Origin: a bacterium
GTDB taxonomy: Bacteria > Krumholzibacteriota > Krumholzibacteriia > LZORAL124-64-63
Assembly: GCA_024231905.1 (NCBI GenBank)
Contig: JAAEQC010000177.1
Location: 1-64,000 of the forward strand
DNA length: 64,000 bases
Reading direction: 5' to 3'
Positions 43,109 through 52,906 of this stretch are shown here, piece after piece (within the stretch, counting starts at the first letter, position 1; the number at the start of each line of letters is the position of its first letter). A program made the position numbers and the translations under genes. A model generated the notes under the pieces. It was not told the DNA's origin. It made no database searches and saw nothing but the letters and a program-made list of their open reading frames with translations.

Positions 43109-44929
43109 ATGGCGCTCATCAGTCTCCAGGACATCACCCTCCGCTTCGGCGGACCACCCGTGCTGCAGGACGTGAACCTGCAGCTCGAGGCCGGCGAGCG
43201 CGTATGCGTCGTGGGGCGCAACGGCGAGGGCAAATCGACCCTGTTGCGGATGCTGGCCGGGACACAGGAACCGGACGCCGGCCGGGTCATCCGGCGCAAG
43301 GGACTGGTGGCCGCGAGCTTGGACCAGGAGATCCCCGCCGGCGTGCCCGGCACCGTGGCCGAAGTCGTGGCCGGCGGTCTCGCCACGCGGCCTGATGCCG
43401 CCGAGGAGAGCTGGCGGGACGACCGCAGCGTCGCCCTGGTGATCGAACGGCTCGGCCTGGACGGCACCCGCACCTTCGCCGAGCTGAGCGGCGGCATGAA
43501 GCGACGCGCCCTGCTGGCCCGCGCCCTGGTGAGCGAGCCCGACCTGCTCCTGCTCGACGAACCCACCAACCACCTGGACATCGACGCGGTGCTGTGGCTC
43601 GAGGAATTCCTCCTCGGCTCCGGTCCCACCCTGGTCTTCGTCTCCCACGACCGCGCCCTGGTGCACCGCCTGGCCACCCGCATCCTCGATCTGGACCGGG
43701 GGCGACTCACCAGCTGGCCCGGCGACTACTCCACCTACGAACGTCGGCGCGACGAGGTCCTGGCCGACGAGGCCGCCCGGCAGGCCAAGTTCGACCGTAA
43801 GCTGGCCCAGGAGGAGGTGTGGATCCGCAAGGGCATCAAGGCCCGCCGCACGCGCAACGAGGGCCGCGCCCGGACCTTGGCGGCCATGCGTCGCGAGCGG
43901 CAGGACCGGCGCGACGCCCTGGGGGACGTGAAGCTGCGCCTCACCGAGTCGGCGGCCTCGGGCAAGCTCGTGGCCCGGGCTCGGGGCCTCGGATTCGGCT
44001 ACGACGGCACACCGCTGATCCGCGACTTCTCCGCAACCATCCTGCGCGGCGACCGCATCGGCATCGTCGGTCCCAACGGCTGTGGCAAGACGACCCTGAT
44101 CAAGCTCCTGCTCGGCAACCTGAACCCGGACGCGGGCACCATCGTGCGCGGGGCCCGCCTGGACGTGGCCTATTTCGACCAGAACCGCGACCAGCTCGAC
44201 CCGGACGCGTCCGTGGCCCACAACGTGGCCGACGGGCAGGACACGATCACCCTGGGTGGCGGCCGCAAGCACGTCATCGGCTACCTGGGCGATTTCCTGT
44301 TCACGCCGGACCGGGCCCGATCACCCGTGTCCATGCTCTCCGGGGGCGAGCGCAACCGCCTGCTGCTGGCCCGGCTCTTCGCCCGGCCGGCCAACACCCT
44401 GGTGCTGGACGAGCCCACCAACGACCTGGACGCCGAGACCCTCGACCTCCTGGAGGAGCGCGTGGGCGAGTTCGCCGGCACGGTCCTGCTGGTCAGCCAC
44501 GACCGGACCTTCCTGGACAACGTGGTCACCAGCACCCTGGCCTTCGACGGCGACGGCGTGGTCAAGGAGTACGCCGGCGGCTATGCCGAGTGGTTCGCCC
44601 AGCGGCCGTCGGCCGCGAGAAAGCAGGAGCCGAAGGAGAAGAAACCCCGGTTGCGATCGGACGGCGCCGCACCGCCCAAGCTCACCTACAAGGAGAAGGC
44701 GGAACTGGCCGAACTGCCCGCGCGCATCGAACGACTGGAGGCCGAGCAGGCGGAAATCTTCGCCCGCACCACCGCCCCGGATTTCTACCAGAGCGCCCCC
44801 CGGGAGATGGCCGCCGTCAACGAGCGCCTGGCCGCCCTGGAGGCGGAACTGGCCGCGTCCTACGCGCGGTGGGAAGAACTGGAAGGCATGGCCTCCCGGC
44901 ACGCGGCCTGGAAGAACGATTCCCGCTGA
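43109..44929 (+). CDS. uup: ABC-F family ATPase, Uup type
   Basis: 606 residues with two ABC domains and no membrane helices. Walker A sites are VGRNGEGKST (about 34-43) and VGPNGCGKTT. The signature motifs are LSGGMKRRA and LSGGERNR, and the Walker B segments read LLLDEPTNHLD and LVLDEPTNDLD. A charged linker lies between the domains, and a C-terminal coiled coil (about 530-600) after a Lys-rich stretch identifies Uup. Uup acts on ribosomes or branched DNA and reduces tandem-repeat deletion in E. coli. It is convergent with the GGT fusion gene. Confidence 0.92.
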   Translation: MALISLQDITLRFGGPPVLQDVNLQLEAGERVCVVGRNGEGKSTLLRMLAGTQEPDAGRVIRRKGLVAASLDQEIPAGVPGTVAEVVAGGLATRPDAAEESWRDDRSVALVIERLGLDGTRTFAELSGGMKRRALLARALVSEPDLLLLDEPTNHLDIDAVLWLEEFLLGSGPTLVFVSHDRALVHRLATRILDLDRGRLTSWPGDYSTYERRRDEVLADEAARQAKFDRKLAQEEVWIRKGIKARRTRNEGRARTLAAMRRERQDRRDALGDVKLRLTESAASGKLVARARGLGFGYDGTPLIRDFSATILRGDRIGIVGPNGCGKTTLIKLLLGNLNPDAGTIVRGARLDVAYFDQNRDQLDPDASVAHNVADGQDTITLGGGRKHVIGYLGDFLFTPDRARSPVSMLSGGERNRLLLARLFARPANTLVLDEPTNDLDAETLDLLEERVGEFAGTVLLVSHDRTFLDNVVTSTLAFDGDGVVKEYAGGYAEWFAQRPSAARKQEPKEKKPRLRSDGAAPPKLTYKEKAELAELPARIERLEAEQAEIFARTTAPDFYQSAPREMAAVNERLAALEAELAASYARWEELEGMASRHAAWKNDSR

Positions 44930-44938
44930 TCCGGCGCT

Positions 44939-47506
44939 TCAATCACCCGGCAATCCCGCCAGGAACCTCAGCACACTGCGCGTGAATACTTCAGTGCCGT
45001 CCACGAAGAGCCAGTGCCCGGCGTCGGGCACGATCACGAGCCGGGAGCCGGGCATGCTCTCGTGGATCCGGGTCGCGTAGGCGGGCGGCATGGGATCCTC
45101 GGCGCCGTGGATCACCAGGGCCGGGCAGGTCAGGCGCTCCAGGTCCTCGTACAGGTCGAATTCCCCGACGGATCCCAGCACGAACCTCGCCACGTCGCCG
45201 CTGTGGCGGATGGTGTTCTCCGTGAAGTGCAGATCCAGCCGCTCCGCCTGGGACTGGTCCGGGAAGTAGGGCTTGAAGTAGAGACGCCAGAACTCCTCCA
45301 CCACCGCCGGGTCGCCTTCGTGGAAACCGTCCGCGCCGTAGATCTTCATGAGCAGATCATGGTCCCCCGGCTGCCGGTCCGCCTCGTAGTTGGTGCGCAT
45401 CTCGGGGAAGGCCTGGGCCGAGGCCGTGGTCGAGCACAGGATCAGCGACTGGAGTCGGTCCGGATGCTCCCGCGCGTAGTGCATGGCCAGGATCCCGCCC
45501 CAGGAATGGCCCAGCAGGTTCATGCGCTCGAGACCGAAGTGCCGGCGCACGGCTTCCAGGTCGGCCAGGAAGGTATCGATGGTGATGGACAAGGAGTCCA
45601 CCGGCCCGCTGGACAGTCCTGTGCCGCGCTGATCGTAGAGGATCACCTGGTGTTCGGCAGCCAGTTCCCAGATGAAGGGCAGGAACTGGCGGTGGTCGAA
45701 GCCCGGGCCGCCGTGGAGAACGACGATGGGGTCGCCGGAGCCGCGGGTCGTGTAGTAGAGGGAATGCTCGCCGTTGACGACGTGGCCTTCACTTGCCGCG
45801 GGGCTGCCGAGGCTGGCCGCTACGCCGCCATCGAAAGAGCGGGAGTCGGCCACGCCGGTCAGGATGCCGGATGCGGGATCGGCCTGGATCGCCATGACCC
45901 GCCCCTGGGGGGTGCGGAAGCGCGTCCGGTGACCACGATCCGCCACGGCGCGCCGCACCGCCGGCGGGAATCCCACGCCCTCGAAGTAGATCCTGTCCGG
46001 CAGCCACTGGTGGTGGATGCGCGGCACGTCCACGGCACGGCGCAGGTCCAGACCGTGGTCGACGACGTTGAGGATCACCTGCAGCACCGTGTTGATGATG
46101 GTCTTCCCACCGGGGGAGCCCAACACGAGTTCGGGCTTGCCGTCCCGAGCTACGATGGTGGGGCTCATGCTCGACAGCATGCGCTTGCCGGGGGCGATCA
46201 GGTTGGGGTCGGTGCCGATCTTCCCGGCGGCGTTCGTGTGGCCGGGGATGGGGTTGAAGTCCCCCATCTCGTTGTTCAGGAGGAACCCCGCCCCGGGCAC
46301 CGTGAGGCTCGAACCGTAGGACTGTTCCAGGGTGTAGGTGAGAGCCACCGCATTCCGGTCAGCATCCACCACCGACAGGTGGGTCGTCTCCTCGCTCTCC
46401 GGCTGAAGATAGGTCGCGCCGAAGCGGGTGGCGTCGCTCACGGACGCCCGGTCCGGTTCGATGGTGGAACGCAACGCGGCGGCATGGGCCTTGGAGGTGA
46501 GGCGGTCGACGGGCTGTCCGGGGTTGAAGTCCGGATCGCCCAGATGGGCGGCGCGGTCGGCGAAGGCCCGGCGCATGGTCTCGGCCAGCAGGTGGAGGTA
46601 GGGGACCGTGTTGTGCCCGAGGGCGGCCAGGTCGTCGTGCTCCAGGATGTTGAGCATCTCCATGAGGGCGATGCCCCCCGAGGAGGGCGGCCCCATGCCG
46701 TAGATGTCATACCCGTGGTAGGTGCCGTGGATGGGCGGACGCTCGACGGATTCGTATTCGGCCAGGTCACGCTCGGTGATCAACCCCCCGGACTCGGCCA
46801 TGAAGTCGGCCAACAGGCGAGCGGTCTCGCCGCCGTAGAACCCGTCCCGGCCGTCGTCGCGGATACGGGCCAGGGTGCGCGCGAGATCCGGCTGCTGGAA
46901 GATCTCGCCCTGGTCGTACAGGCCTTCGCCGTCCTCGAGAAAGACCCGCCTGGTTTCCGCGAAGAGGGGGTCGACCTGGACCTGGAGCCATTCGAGCCAC
47001 CGGCGCATGCGCCAGGAGGAAGGGAAGCCGTTGGCGGCCAGATCCACGGCCGGCTGGACGAGATCGGTCCAGGGCAGGGAGCCGAAGCACTGATGGGCCT
47101 GCCACAGGCCGGCCACGGTGCCGGGTACACCGACCGCCAGCGGTCCGTCGTGGTTGCTGTCCGCGCGGATGGCGCCGTCCTCGTCCAGATACATGCGCTC
47201 CGTGGCCCCCCGCGGCGCCTTCTCCCGGAAATCGAAGGTGGTGACCTCGCCGTCCGTGCCGTGATGGACCAGGAAACCGCCCCCGCCCAGGTTGCCCGCC
47301 GAGGGCAGGACCACCGCCAGGGCGAAGGCCGTGGCCACGGCGGCGTCGACGGCGTTGCCGCCGCTATCGAGCACGCGCGCGCCGATCTCCGACGCCAGGT
47401 GGTGGCTGCTGACGACCATGCCGTCGGCATTGCCCAGGACCACCTGTGGCGCCAGGGCCAGGAGTACGATGGTGAGAATGCTGGAGATCCTGCGAACCGG
47501 CATCAT
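44939..47506 (-). CDS. Gamma-glutamyltransferase fused to a prolyl-aminopeptidase-like hydrolase
   Basis: 855 residues from the ATG at 47506, preceded by gggaaggga; an ATG at 47557 adds 17 residues before the signal peptide. Signal peptide about 1-26. Residues about 27-560 are a complete GGT with the autocleavage threonine in TTHLSVVD (T374) and LSSMSPTIV and GSPGGKTIINTV downstream. Residues about 575-850 form an S33 alpha/beta hydrolase: HGGPG oxyanion motif (598-602), nucleophile S668 in GHSWGG, an Asp in HGAEDPMPP and a His in DAGHWLF. Both active sites look intact. It may remove gamma-glutamyl groups and then process the freed peptides in the periplasm. A frameshift or lost stop is unlikely because both parts share one long frame. 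Confidence 0.92.
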   Translation of the reverse strand: MMPVRRISSILTIVLLALAPQVVLGNADGMVVSSHHLASEIGARVLDSGGNAVDAAVATAFALAVVLPSAGNLGGGGFLVHHGTDGEVTTFDFREKAPRGATERMYLDEDGAIRADSNHDGPLAVGVPGTVAGLWQAHQCFGSLPWTDLVQPAVDLAANGFPSSWRMRRWLEWLQVQVDPLFAETRRVFLEDGEGLYDQGEIFQQPDLARTLARIRDDGRDGFYGGETARLLADFMAESGGLITERDLAEYESVERPPIHGTYHGYDIYGMGPPSSGGIALMEMLNILEHDDLAALGHNTVPYLHLLAETMRRAFADRAAHLGDPDFNPGQPVDRLTSKAHAAALRSTIEPDRASVSDATRFGATYLQPESEETTHLSVVDADRNAVALTYTLEQSYGSSLTVPGAGFLLNNEMGDFNPIPGHTNAAGKIGTDPNLIAPGKRMLSSMSPTIVARDGKPELVLGSPGGKTIINTVLQVILNVVDHGLDLRRAVDVPRIHHQWLPDRIYFEGVGFPPAVRRAVADRGHRTRFRTPQGRVMAIQADPASGILTGVADSRSFDGGVAASLGSPAASEGHVVNGEHSLYYTTRGSGDPIVVLHGGPGFDHRQFLPFIWELAAEHQVILYDQRGTGLSSGPVDSLSITIDTFLADLEAVRRHFGLERMNLLGHSWGGILAMHYAREHPDRLQSLILCSTTASAQAFPEMRTNYEADRQPGDHDLLMKIYGADGFHEGDPAVVEEFWRLYFKPYFPDQSQAERLDLHFTENTIRHSGDVARFVLGSVGEFDLYEDLERLTCPALVIHGAEDPMPPAYATRIHESMPGSRLVIVPDAGHWLFVDGTEVFTRSVLRFLAGLPGD

Positions 47507-47583
47507 GCGCTTCCCTTCCCGGCGTCCCGTGGTGTTCCCTCCCGTACGGATCACCATAACACAACGGGCGGACCGGAAAAGGC

Positions 47584-47611
47584 GGGAGCGGCCCCTCGAC
47601 AGGCCGCTCCC
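47584..47611 (-). terminator. Hairpin after the large secreted protein gene
   Basis: gggagcggcc (47584-47593) and ggccgctccc (47602-47611) form a perfect ten-base stem with an eight-base loop, 34 bases past the minus-strand stop at 47645. No U-run follows. Confidence 0.7.
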
Positions 47612-47644
47612 AGATGGCGCCTAACCGGAAGTTGGGGGGAACAC

Positions 47645-50600
47645 CTACTTCACAAGAGCCATCTTCCTGACCTGGACGTCATTGCCCATCTGCGCCTGGT
47701 AGAAATAGACGCCGCTGGACACCTTGCCGCCCTGGCCATTGGTGCCGTCCCATTCGACGAAGCCGTCGGATGCGACGTGACCGTCGATCAACGTTTTCAC
47801 CAGCTCACCGCGGACGTTGAAGACCTTCAACATCAGGTGGCCCGGTGCCTTGATCGTGTAGGAGATCTTTGTGATCGGGTTGAACGGGTTCGGTGAATTC
47901 CGCAGCACGAACTGTCCGGCTACGGGCACTTCTGTGGCCTGACCCGGATTGTCCGCTACGCCGAAGTAGTTCAGGACGTCCCGCAGGAGCCGCACCCGGC
48001 CCGGCAGGGTGGCGTCGGCCTTGACGGACTCGTTGGCGTCCGTATGGATGTAGGCGAGATCGGAATTCAGGGTGATCACCCGGGATCCCGTACCCAGGAC
48101 GTTCAGGGTCATGGCGGAGTACGGATAGCCGCCGGGAGTGCCCGTGGCGTTGGCGTACTCGGCCAGACGCGTGCTGCCGCTGGGAGTCACCAGGTCGAAG
48201 TCCCACAGCTGCGGACAACCGCCGAAGGCGATCCAGCTGTTCACGGTGTTCAGGACCGCGTTGCCGGCGACGGCGAGCACCCGCGGCGCTAGCTGTCCGC
48301 CGAGCAGATCCCGGTGGTTCTCGGCGTTGAAAGTCACGCCCATGCGAGTCGTCATGAACGCCTGGGCCGCCGCTCCGGAGTTGTTCAGATCCATGCAGAC
48401 GCTGTTGCCCGCAACGAACATGTCCTTGTTGGACAGATCGAGCCAGTTCTCCACACGCGTGATGTCGTCGTCGCCGCCCACGCCCCAGTCGCCGTTGGAA
48501 ATGGTCGACGTCGTCAGATAGGCCGACGAGTAGATCAGATCGTCGTACCAGCCGAGCTGGTTGGTGCTGGCCTTGCGGGAAATACCCGTGCCGACGCCGG
48601 AACTGGGTCCGCGGGCATAGAAGGTGTCGTAGTCCTCGCCCTGGATCAAGCCGAGGCTGTTGAAGGCCCCGTACCATTCGTTCCTGGTACCGCGCGTATC
48701 GCTTTCCGCGTCATCCCAGAAGATGACCGAAGGGCAGATGTACGTGCCGGGGTTGCCAATGTCCTCGACGACCGTCGGCAGGCCGCGGACCGTGAAGGTC
48801 GAGAACCACGCCTCGGGATCGTCGAAGTTGCCGAAGTCGTCGAGATCGCCCGGCAGCGTGGAAGTGAACGGATCGGTGCCTCCTGCACCACCGATGGCGT
48901 CCTCGGCCGAGAAGTAATACTGGAGGATATCGCCCGGGAACAGGAAACCCGTATCCGGGAGATCGACGCTGAAGCGGTCGGCCACCACCGTGCCCGTCGG
49001 GGTGTAGGTGGTGTCCATGACGACCACACCGCTGTCCGGCATGCCGGCGGTACGGTACGGGTCGAACAGGGAATTGCGTTTCAGCTTGTAATGCAGACTC
49101 GGCCGGGAAGTCATCTCGGCGCCCGTGCGCACCGCCACGGCGTCGATGTTGACCGAATCGCCGTTGTAGTACCACTCGTGCGGGGTCGGGCTGATGTTCT
49201 GGGCCTGATCGAAGCGGATGCTGTTCCGGCTAAGATCGGCGGTGTCGACGATGCCGATCTCCGGGAACGCATCGCCGGCCAGACGATAGGTCCGCATGGA
49301 GAGCGAGGGACCCTCGAAGGGGAAGCTCTCCAGCCGCACGTTGTCGAAGTACGGGGAGGGGCTGCCGTTGTGGCCGTCGACGCCCCACACGTAGCCGATC
49401 TCGGTGGCGCCCACGCCGAACTGCACGTAGGTCCGCCCCTGGACCAGGTTGTCGCTCACATCGTACGGCGGACGGTTGTAGTAGGGACCGCCGGTGTAGA
49501 CGTGGGGAGACTGTTGCCAGATGGCATTCTCGATCGAGGCAGCATCGCCGGTCGTGGAGCGGATCATCCACTCCACGTACACGCCGGCTTGGCCCGCCTG
49601 GTGGAAGGAATCGGTCATGTCCGTGAAGACCACGCGACCGCCGTCGTGGGACGGGTCCTGCCAGGGAATCGCAGGCGACACGACGGTGTTCCGCAGGTGC
49701 CGCTGCTCGCTGAAGGTCAGGCCGCCGGTGTAGTTCACCACGTAGCCCATGGCGTACTTGCGGTTGTCGGCCGTAGCGAAGGAACCGCCCGTGGCCGGCT
49801 GCACCACGCCGTCGTCGATGAAGGTCACCTGCGGCGTACCGTTGCTCGCACAAAGGTCGGGATCGCCCAGATTGCTGGCCAGGTGCGTGAAGTCACCCAC
49901 GGCGCCCAGGTACTTGCGTTCCAGGTCACCGAGAGTCCCGTCCTCGAAGTCGATCGGGCCGGCGCCGCCGGCGCCGTTGTCGGCGGTGATCGTGACGTCG
50001 TCGATACGCCAGAGGCCGCTGGACGGATAAGAACAGTCGCCGTCGGACCAGCCGCCATCGGAATGGCCGATGAACAGGATGCCGATCTCGTTCGTGAATT
50101 CGCCGAAGTATTCGCCCGAGGCGTAGGTCACCGGCACGGTGATCGTACCGGTCGAGTCACCGGACAGGCCCCAGATGGTTTCGCTTTCCTCGTTCTCGAT
50201 CTCACGGGAGACACGACCCCAGTCGTATCCGCTCTCGGAGTCGACGTCGAAAGCGAAGCTGACGGTGATGTTGGTGCTCAGCCCGGGGTCGGCCACCGTG
50301 GCGCCCCATTTCAGCAGCTTGTCCCAGCTGTTCTCGTAGCCGCCGACCGGATCGCCGGGACCACACGACGGAATGGTCTCGTCACCGCAGTAGGCCGAGT
50401 ACGTTCCGTTGATGGCGAAGTAGTCGGAGACGTGCCACGTGAAGTCGGTCGTGTCGGGCACGGTCCAGTCCAGCGTGGTCCAGCCGTTCCAGGCCGGGGC
50501 TCCGCCCGCGTCCTGGAAGGTGCCGTTTACCACGGGACCCAGGGCCGGCGGGCCGATGAGCCGTGCGGTATCACGGGCCGCCTTGGCCGTGACCGCTGTC

Positions 50601-50728
50601 TCGCTCCGCCAAACATCGGGCCCACGTCCGTCATGGGGCCGCAGGAGGTCGTCGCCATCGTCGGCAAAGGCGTTGACGGATAACGCCAGGGCCAGAACGA
50701 GGCACGTGAAGATTGCGTTTCTTTTCAT
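47645..50728 (-). CDS. Large secreted protein with FlgD-like C-terminal sorting-type domain
   Basis: 1027 residues from the ATG at 50728; the frame stays open upstream to 50959, but the signal peptide starts at MKRNAIFTC. The signal peptide is about 1-22. The body is beta-rich, with jelly-roll or MAM-like segments (SGLWRIDDVTITAD, SPYFDNVRLESF) like those found beside immune-inhibitor-A-type peptidases, but I see no catalytic site. The last 80 residues (NSPNPFNPITKISYTI, VFNVRGELVKTL, GVYFYQAQMG) are the FlgD-Ig or type IX-like tail that anchors or exports surface proteins in FCB bacteria. Confidence 0.85.
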   Translation of the reverse strand: MKRNAIFTCLVLALALSVNAFADDGDDLLRPHDGRGPDVWRSETAVTAKAARDTARLIGPPALGPVVNGTFQDAGGAPAWNGWTTLDWTVPDTTDFTWHVSDYFAINGTYSAYCGDETIPSCGPGDPVGGYENSWDKLLKWGATVADPGLSTNITVSFAFDVDSESGYDWGRVSREIENEESETIWGLSGDSTGTITVPVTYASGEYFGEFTNEIGILFIGHSDGGWSDGDCSYPSSGLWRIDDVTITADNGAGGAGPIDFEDGTLGDLERKYLGAVGDFTHLASNLGDPDLCASNGTPQVTFIDDGVVQPATGGSFATADNRKYAMGYVVNYTGGLTFSEQRHLRNTVVSPAIPWQDPSHDGGRVVFTDMTDSFHQAGQAGVYVEWMIRSTTGDAASIENAIWQQSPHVYTGGPYYNRPPYDVSDNLVQGRTYVQFGVGATEIGYVWGVDGHNGSPSPYFDNVRLESFPFEGPSLSMRTYRLAGDAFPEIGIVDTADLSRNSIRFDQAQNISPTPHEWYYNGDSVNIDAVAVRTGAEMTSRPSLHYKLKRNSLFDPYRTAGMPDSGVVVMDTTYTPTGTVVADRFSVDLPDTGFLFPGDILQYYFSAEDAIGGAGGTDPFTSTLPGDLDDFGNFDDPEAWFSTFTVRGLPTVVEDIGNPGTYICPSVIFWDDAESDTRGTRNEWYGAFNSLGLIQGEDYDTFYARGPSSGVGTGISRKASTNQLGWYDDLIYSSAYLTTSTISNGDWGVGGDDDITRVENWLDLSNKDMFVAGNSVCMDLNNSGAAAQAFMTTRMGVTFNAENHRDLLGGQLAPRVLAVAGNAVLNTVNSWIAFGGCPQLWDFDLVTPSGSTRLAEYANATGTPGGYPYSAMTLNVLGTGSRVITLNSDLAYIHTDANESVKADATLPGRVRLLRDVLNYFGVADNPGQATEVPVAGQFVLRNSPNPFNPITKISYTIKAPGHLMLKVFNVRGELVKTLIDGHVASDGFVEWDGTNGQGGKVSSGVYFYQAQMGNDVQVRKMALVK

Positions 50729-51089
50729 GCTGTTTCCCCCATCAAGGAAGATGGTCAAGTCAGTGCCCGGTCCGCTTGCGTGCTCCCGGGCCAGGGGTCC
50801 GAGTCGATGGACGCAGTCGGTCACTGCGCCCTGGTGCGACGGCCGGACGGGCGACCGCCGGCCGTGTGTCGTGGGATGAGGTCCTCCGCTTCTCGAGTCG
50901 CTGGGTCGGAGAGGCAGGACGATCTTCAGTGATGGACAGGCGAGCGAAGTCACGCCCATGGGGAATGCTAGGGAGTCGAGGAAAGGAAGAGAAGGGGGGT
51001 CGGCCCAGTATCTTTATTTAGAATCAGAAGGCGTTCGTCGCATATATATCCAGCACCGGCATACTTCGCCACATAATACGTGCCGTTTA
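50729..51089. other. Intergenic region without a recognisable gene
   Basis: This is the upstream region of the large secreted protein and the downstream flank of a LysR gene. The half near 51010-51089 is AT-rich and may hold the promoter of the secreted protein gene. I found no clear hairpin and no consensus promoter pair. Confidence 0.5.
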
Positions 51090-51962
51090 TTACTTTACCG
51101 CCTCCACGAACCGCGCCAGTACGGGATCAGCATCGTCACGCCTCCAGATCATGGTGATCTCCATTCTCGGCCACGCAACCGAGACCGGCCTGTAGGCCAC
51201 GCCCGCCACGGGCTTCTTCGTGTACGCCTTGGGCACGTGGGTCACCCCGAACCCGGAAGCGACCAGGGACAGTGCCGCGTGATAGCCGGCAACCGCTACT
51301 TCGACCCGCGGCTCGAATCCAGCCTGGCGGCAGCTTCCGACGATGGCGCCCGTGATCCCCGCATGGACCCGGCGCGGCGGCAGGATGAGGTTGACGCCCT
51401 CGAGAGCCGCTAGGGGCACCCTCCGGTATCCTGCCAGTTCGTGCTGCTCCGGTATGGCCAACCAGTAGGTCTCGGAGGCGATCCGGCGCGATTCCAGCCC
51501 TTGTGGCGCGCGATCGAAGGTCTGGATGAAGCCGACCTGGGCACGCCCACGGTGGACGGCTTCCAGCTGTTCGCTGGTCCCCATCTCCTGCAGCGTCAGG
51601 TGCACGCCCGGACACTTCTTCCGGAACCGCTTGATGGGGCCGAGGAGCTCGAGCTCGAGGGCGATGGGAATGAAACCAATGGTGAGTCGCCCGACCTCGC
51701 CCCGGTGTGTCAGGCGGCAGAGTTCCTTCGTGCGGTCGACCTTGTCGAGGATCGCCGTGGCCTGTCTGTAGAGCATCTCACCGGCCGCGGTCATCTTCAC
51801 CGACCGCTTGGTCCGCTTGAAGAGTTCGAGCTCCATCTCCTCTTCGAGGCGCCGGATCTGCATACTCAACGGTGGCTGCGTCATGTGCAGTCGTTCGGCG
51901 GCACGCGAGAAGTGGAGTTCATCCGCGACGGTAACGAAATAAAGAAGTTGCCGGAGTTCCAT
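51090..51962 (-). CDS. LysR-family transcriptional regulator
   Basis: 290 residues. The helix-turn-helix reads LLYFVTVADELHFSRAAERL and MTQPPLSMQIRRLEEEM, and the C-terminal half is the effector domain. It is a close full-length paralogue of the regulator at 24181-25068, sharing LPP after EGVNLI, GSCRQAGFEP and MEITM. Its flanks are AT-rich. It lies next to the redox operon on the same strand and might control it or the large secreted protein, but the sequence does not decide this. Confidence 0.9.
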   Translation of the reverse strand: MELRQLLYFVTVADELHFSRAAERLHMTQPPLSMQIRRLEEEMELELFKRTKRSVKMTAAGEMLYRQATAILDKVDRTKELCRLTHRGEVGRLTIGFIPIALELELLGPIKRFRKKCPGVHLTLQEMGTSEQLEAVHRGRAQVGFIQTFDRAPQGLESRRIASETYWLAIPEQHELAGYRRVPLAALEGVNLILPPRRVHAGITGAIVGSCRQAGFEPRVEVAVAGYHAALSLVASGFGVTHVPKAYTKKPVAGVAYRPVSVAWPRMEITMIWRRDDADPVLARFVEAVK

Positions 51963-52062
51963 GGCGATATATATACACCGGTACGGTCATGACAGCTAAT
52001 TGCCATTCACGTATTCGCGTAATATATCAATCGACGTCCAATAAGTATTAATCGCCGACGAA

Positions 52063-52896
52063 TCACCGGACGTGACGTGACAGCAGTTTCGTCGCCGCCT
52101 CGATCTCCGTCGGTCCCGACACGCCCACCAGTCGATCCTCGCCGCCGACCAGCACCACCACACCCCGGTAGGGAATGCTGCGGGAGAACCTCAGCCGGCC
52201 GTCGGCCTCCGAGCGCTCCCACTTGCCGTCGGCGTTGCCCAGGAACTCCGCCGACGGCGTCATCACGAAGAGCCGGTACTCGGCGCCGTCCTCGCCCCGG
52301 TAGTCGGCGTACAGGCACCCCTTCAGGTCTTCGAATCCGAGGAAGTCCGAACCGGCGAAGGCCACCGTGCCGGGCACGCGGCCGGTCTCCGGCAAGGCGG
52401 ACAGCTCGGGCGGCAGGCTGTCGTCGCCGGGCAATGCGGCGGCCACGTCTCTCATGGCGGCGCCCAGAACCTCGGCGGTCACGTCCCCGCCCCCGGCTTC
52501 GATCTTCACGTAGAAGCGGTCCTTGATGAACAACCCCTGGTAGGGAGGCTGAAGCACGGCCGCCGCGCCGGCGTCCGCCAGGAGTTCCGCGTCCCGGGGC
52601 TTCTCGGTCTCGTACACCCCGTAGGCGTCGAGCTTGCCGCCCATGTCGTAGACGCTCACCGTGAGCGCCGCGTCGCCCAACTCGAAGTCGGCCACCACCA
52701 GCTCGCTGAAGCGGTAAGTGAGGAAGAGCTCGGCCGCCCCATTGATGTACTCCCACAGGCTGTCCCGGCCGAAACGGTACTCCTGGTCCACGGCCGTCCA
52801 GCTGGCCGGCGCCGGCACGTGGAGTTGCGGAAGCTGGGCCAGGGCCGACTGGGCGGCCACGACCAGCAGGACCAGGCAGAGGATCGTGCGCTTCAC
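52063..52896 (-). CDS. DUF6599-family periplasmic protein
   Basis: 277 residues with a signal peptide (1-20). The pattern YINGAAELFLTYRF, VSVYDMGGKLDAYGVYE, FIKDRFYVKI and FLGFEDLKGCLYADY is that of DUF6599, a family of unknown function often found next to periplasmic redox genes. It is the last gene of the five-gene operon, ten bases after the aldo/keto reductase stop. It has one cysteine in the mature part, so it is probably not a redox carrier itself. Confidence 0.78.
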   Translation of the reverse strand: MKRTILCLVLLVVAAQSALAQLPQLHVPAPASWTAVDQEYRFGRDSLWEYINGAAELFLTYRFSELVVADFELGDAALTVSVYDMGGKLDAYGVYETEKPRDAELLADAGAAAVLQPPYQGLFIKDRFYVKIEAGGGDVTAEVLGAAMRDVAAALPGDDSLPPELSALPETGRVPGTVAFAGSDFLGFEDLKGCLYADYRGEDGAEYRLFVMTPSAEFLGNADGKWERSEADGRLRFSRSIPYRGVVVLVGGEDRLVGVSGPTEIEAATKLLSRHVR

Positions 52897-52906
52897 TCCG
52901 GACCCC

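Noticed and set aside
45014-47896. 960-codon open frame opposite the GGT fusion gene
   Set aside because: It is a GC-driven antisense frame with low-complexity composition and no motifs, while the minus strand carries two complete enzyme domains.
51041-51984. Similar AT-rich strings (gcatatatatcc / gcgatatatatac, then caccgg) on both sides of the LysR gene
   Set aside because: The match is short, imperfect and AT-rich; no transposase or target duplication goes with it.
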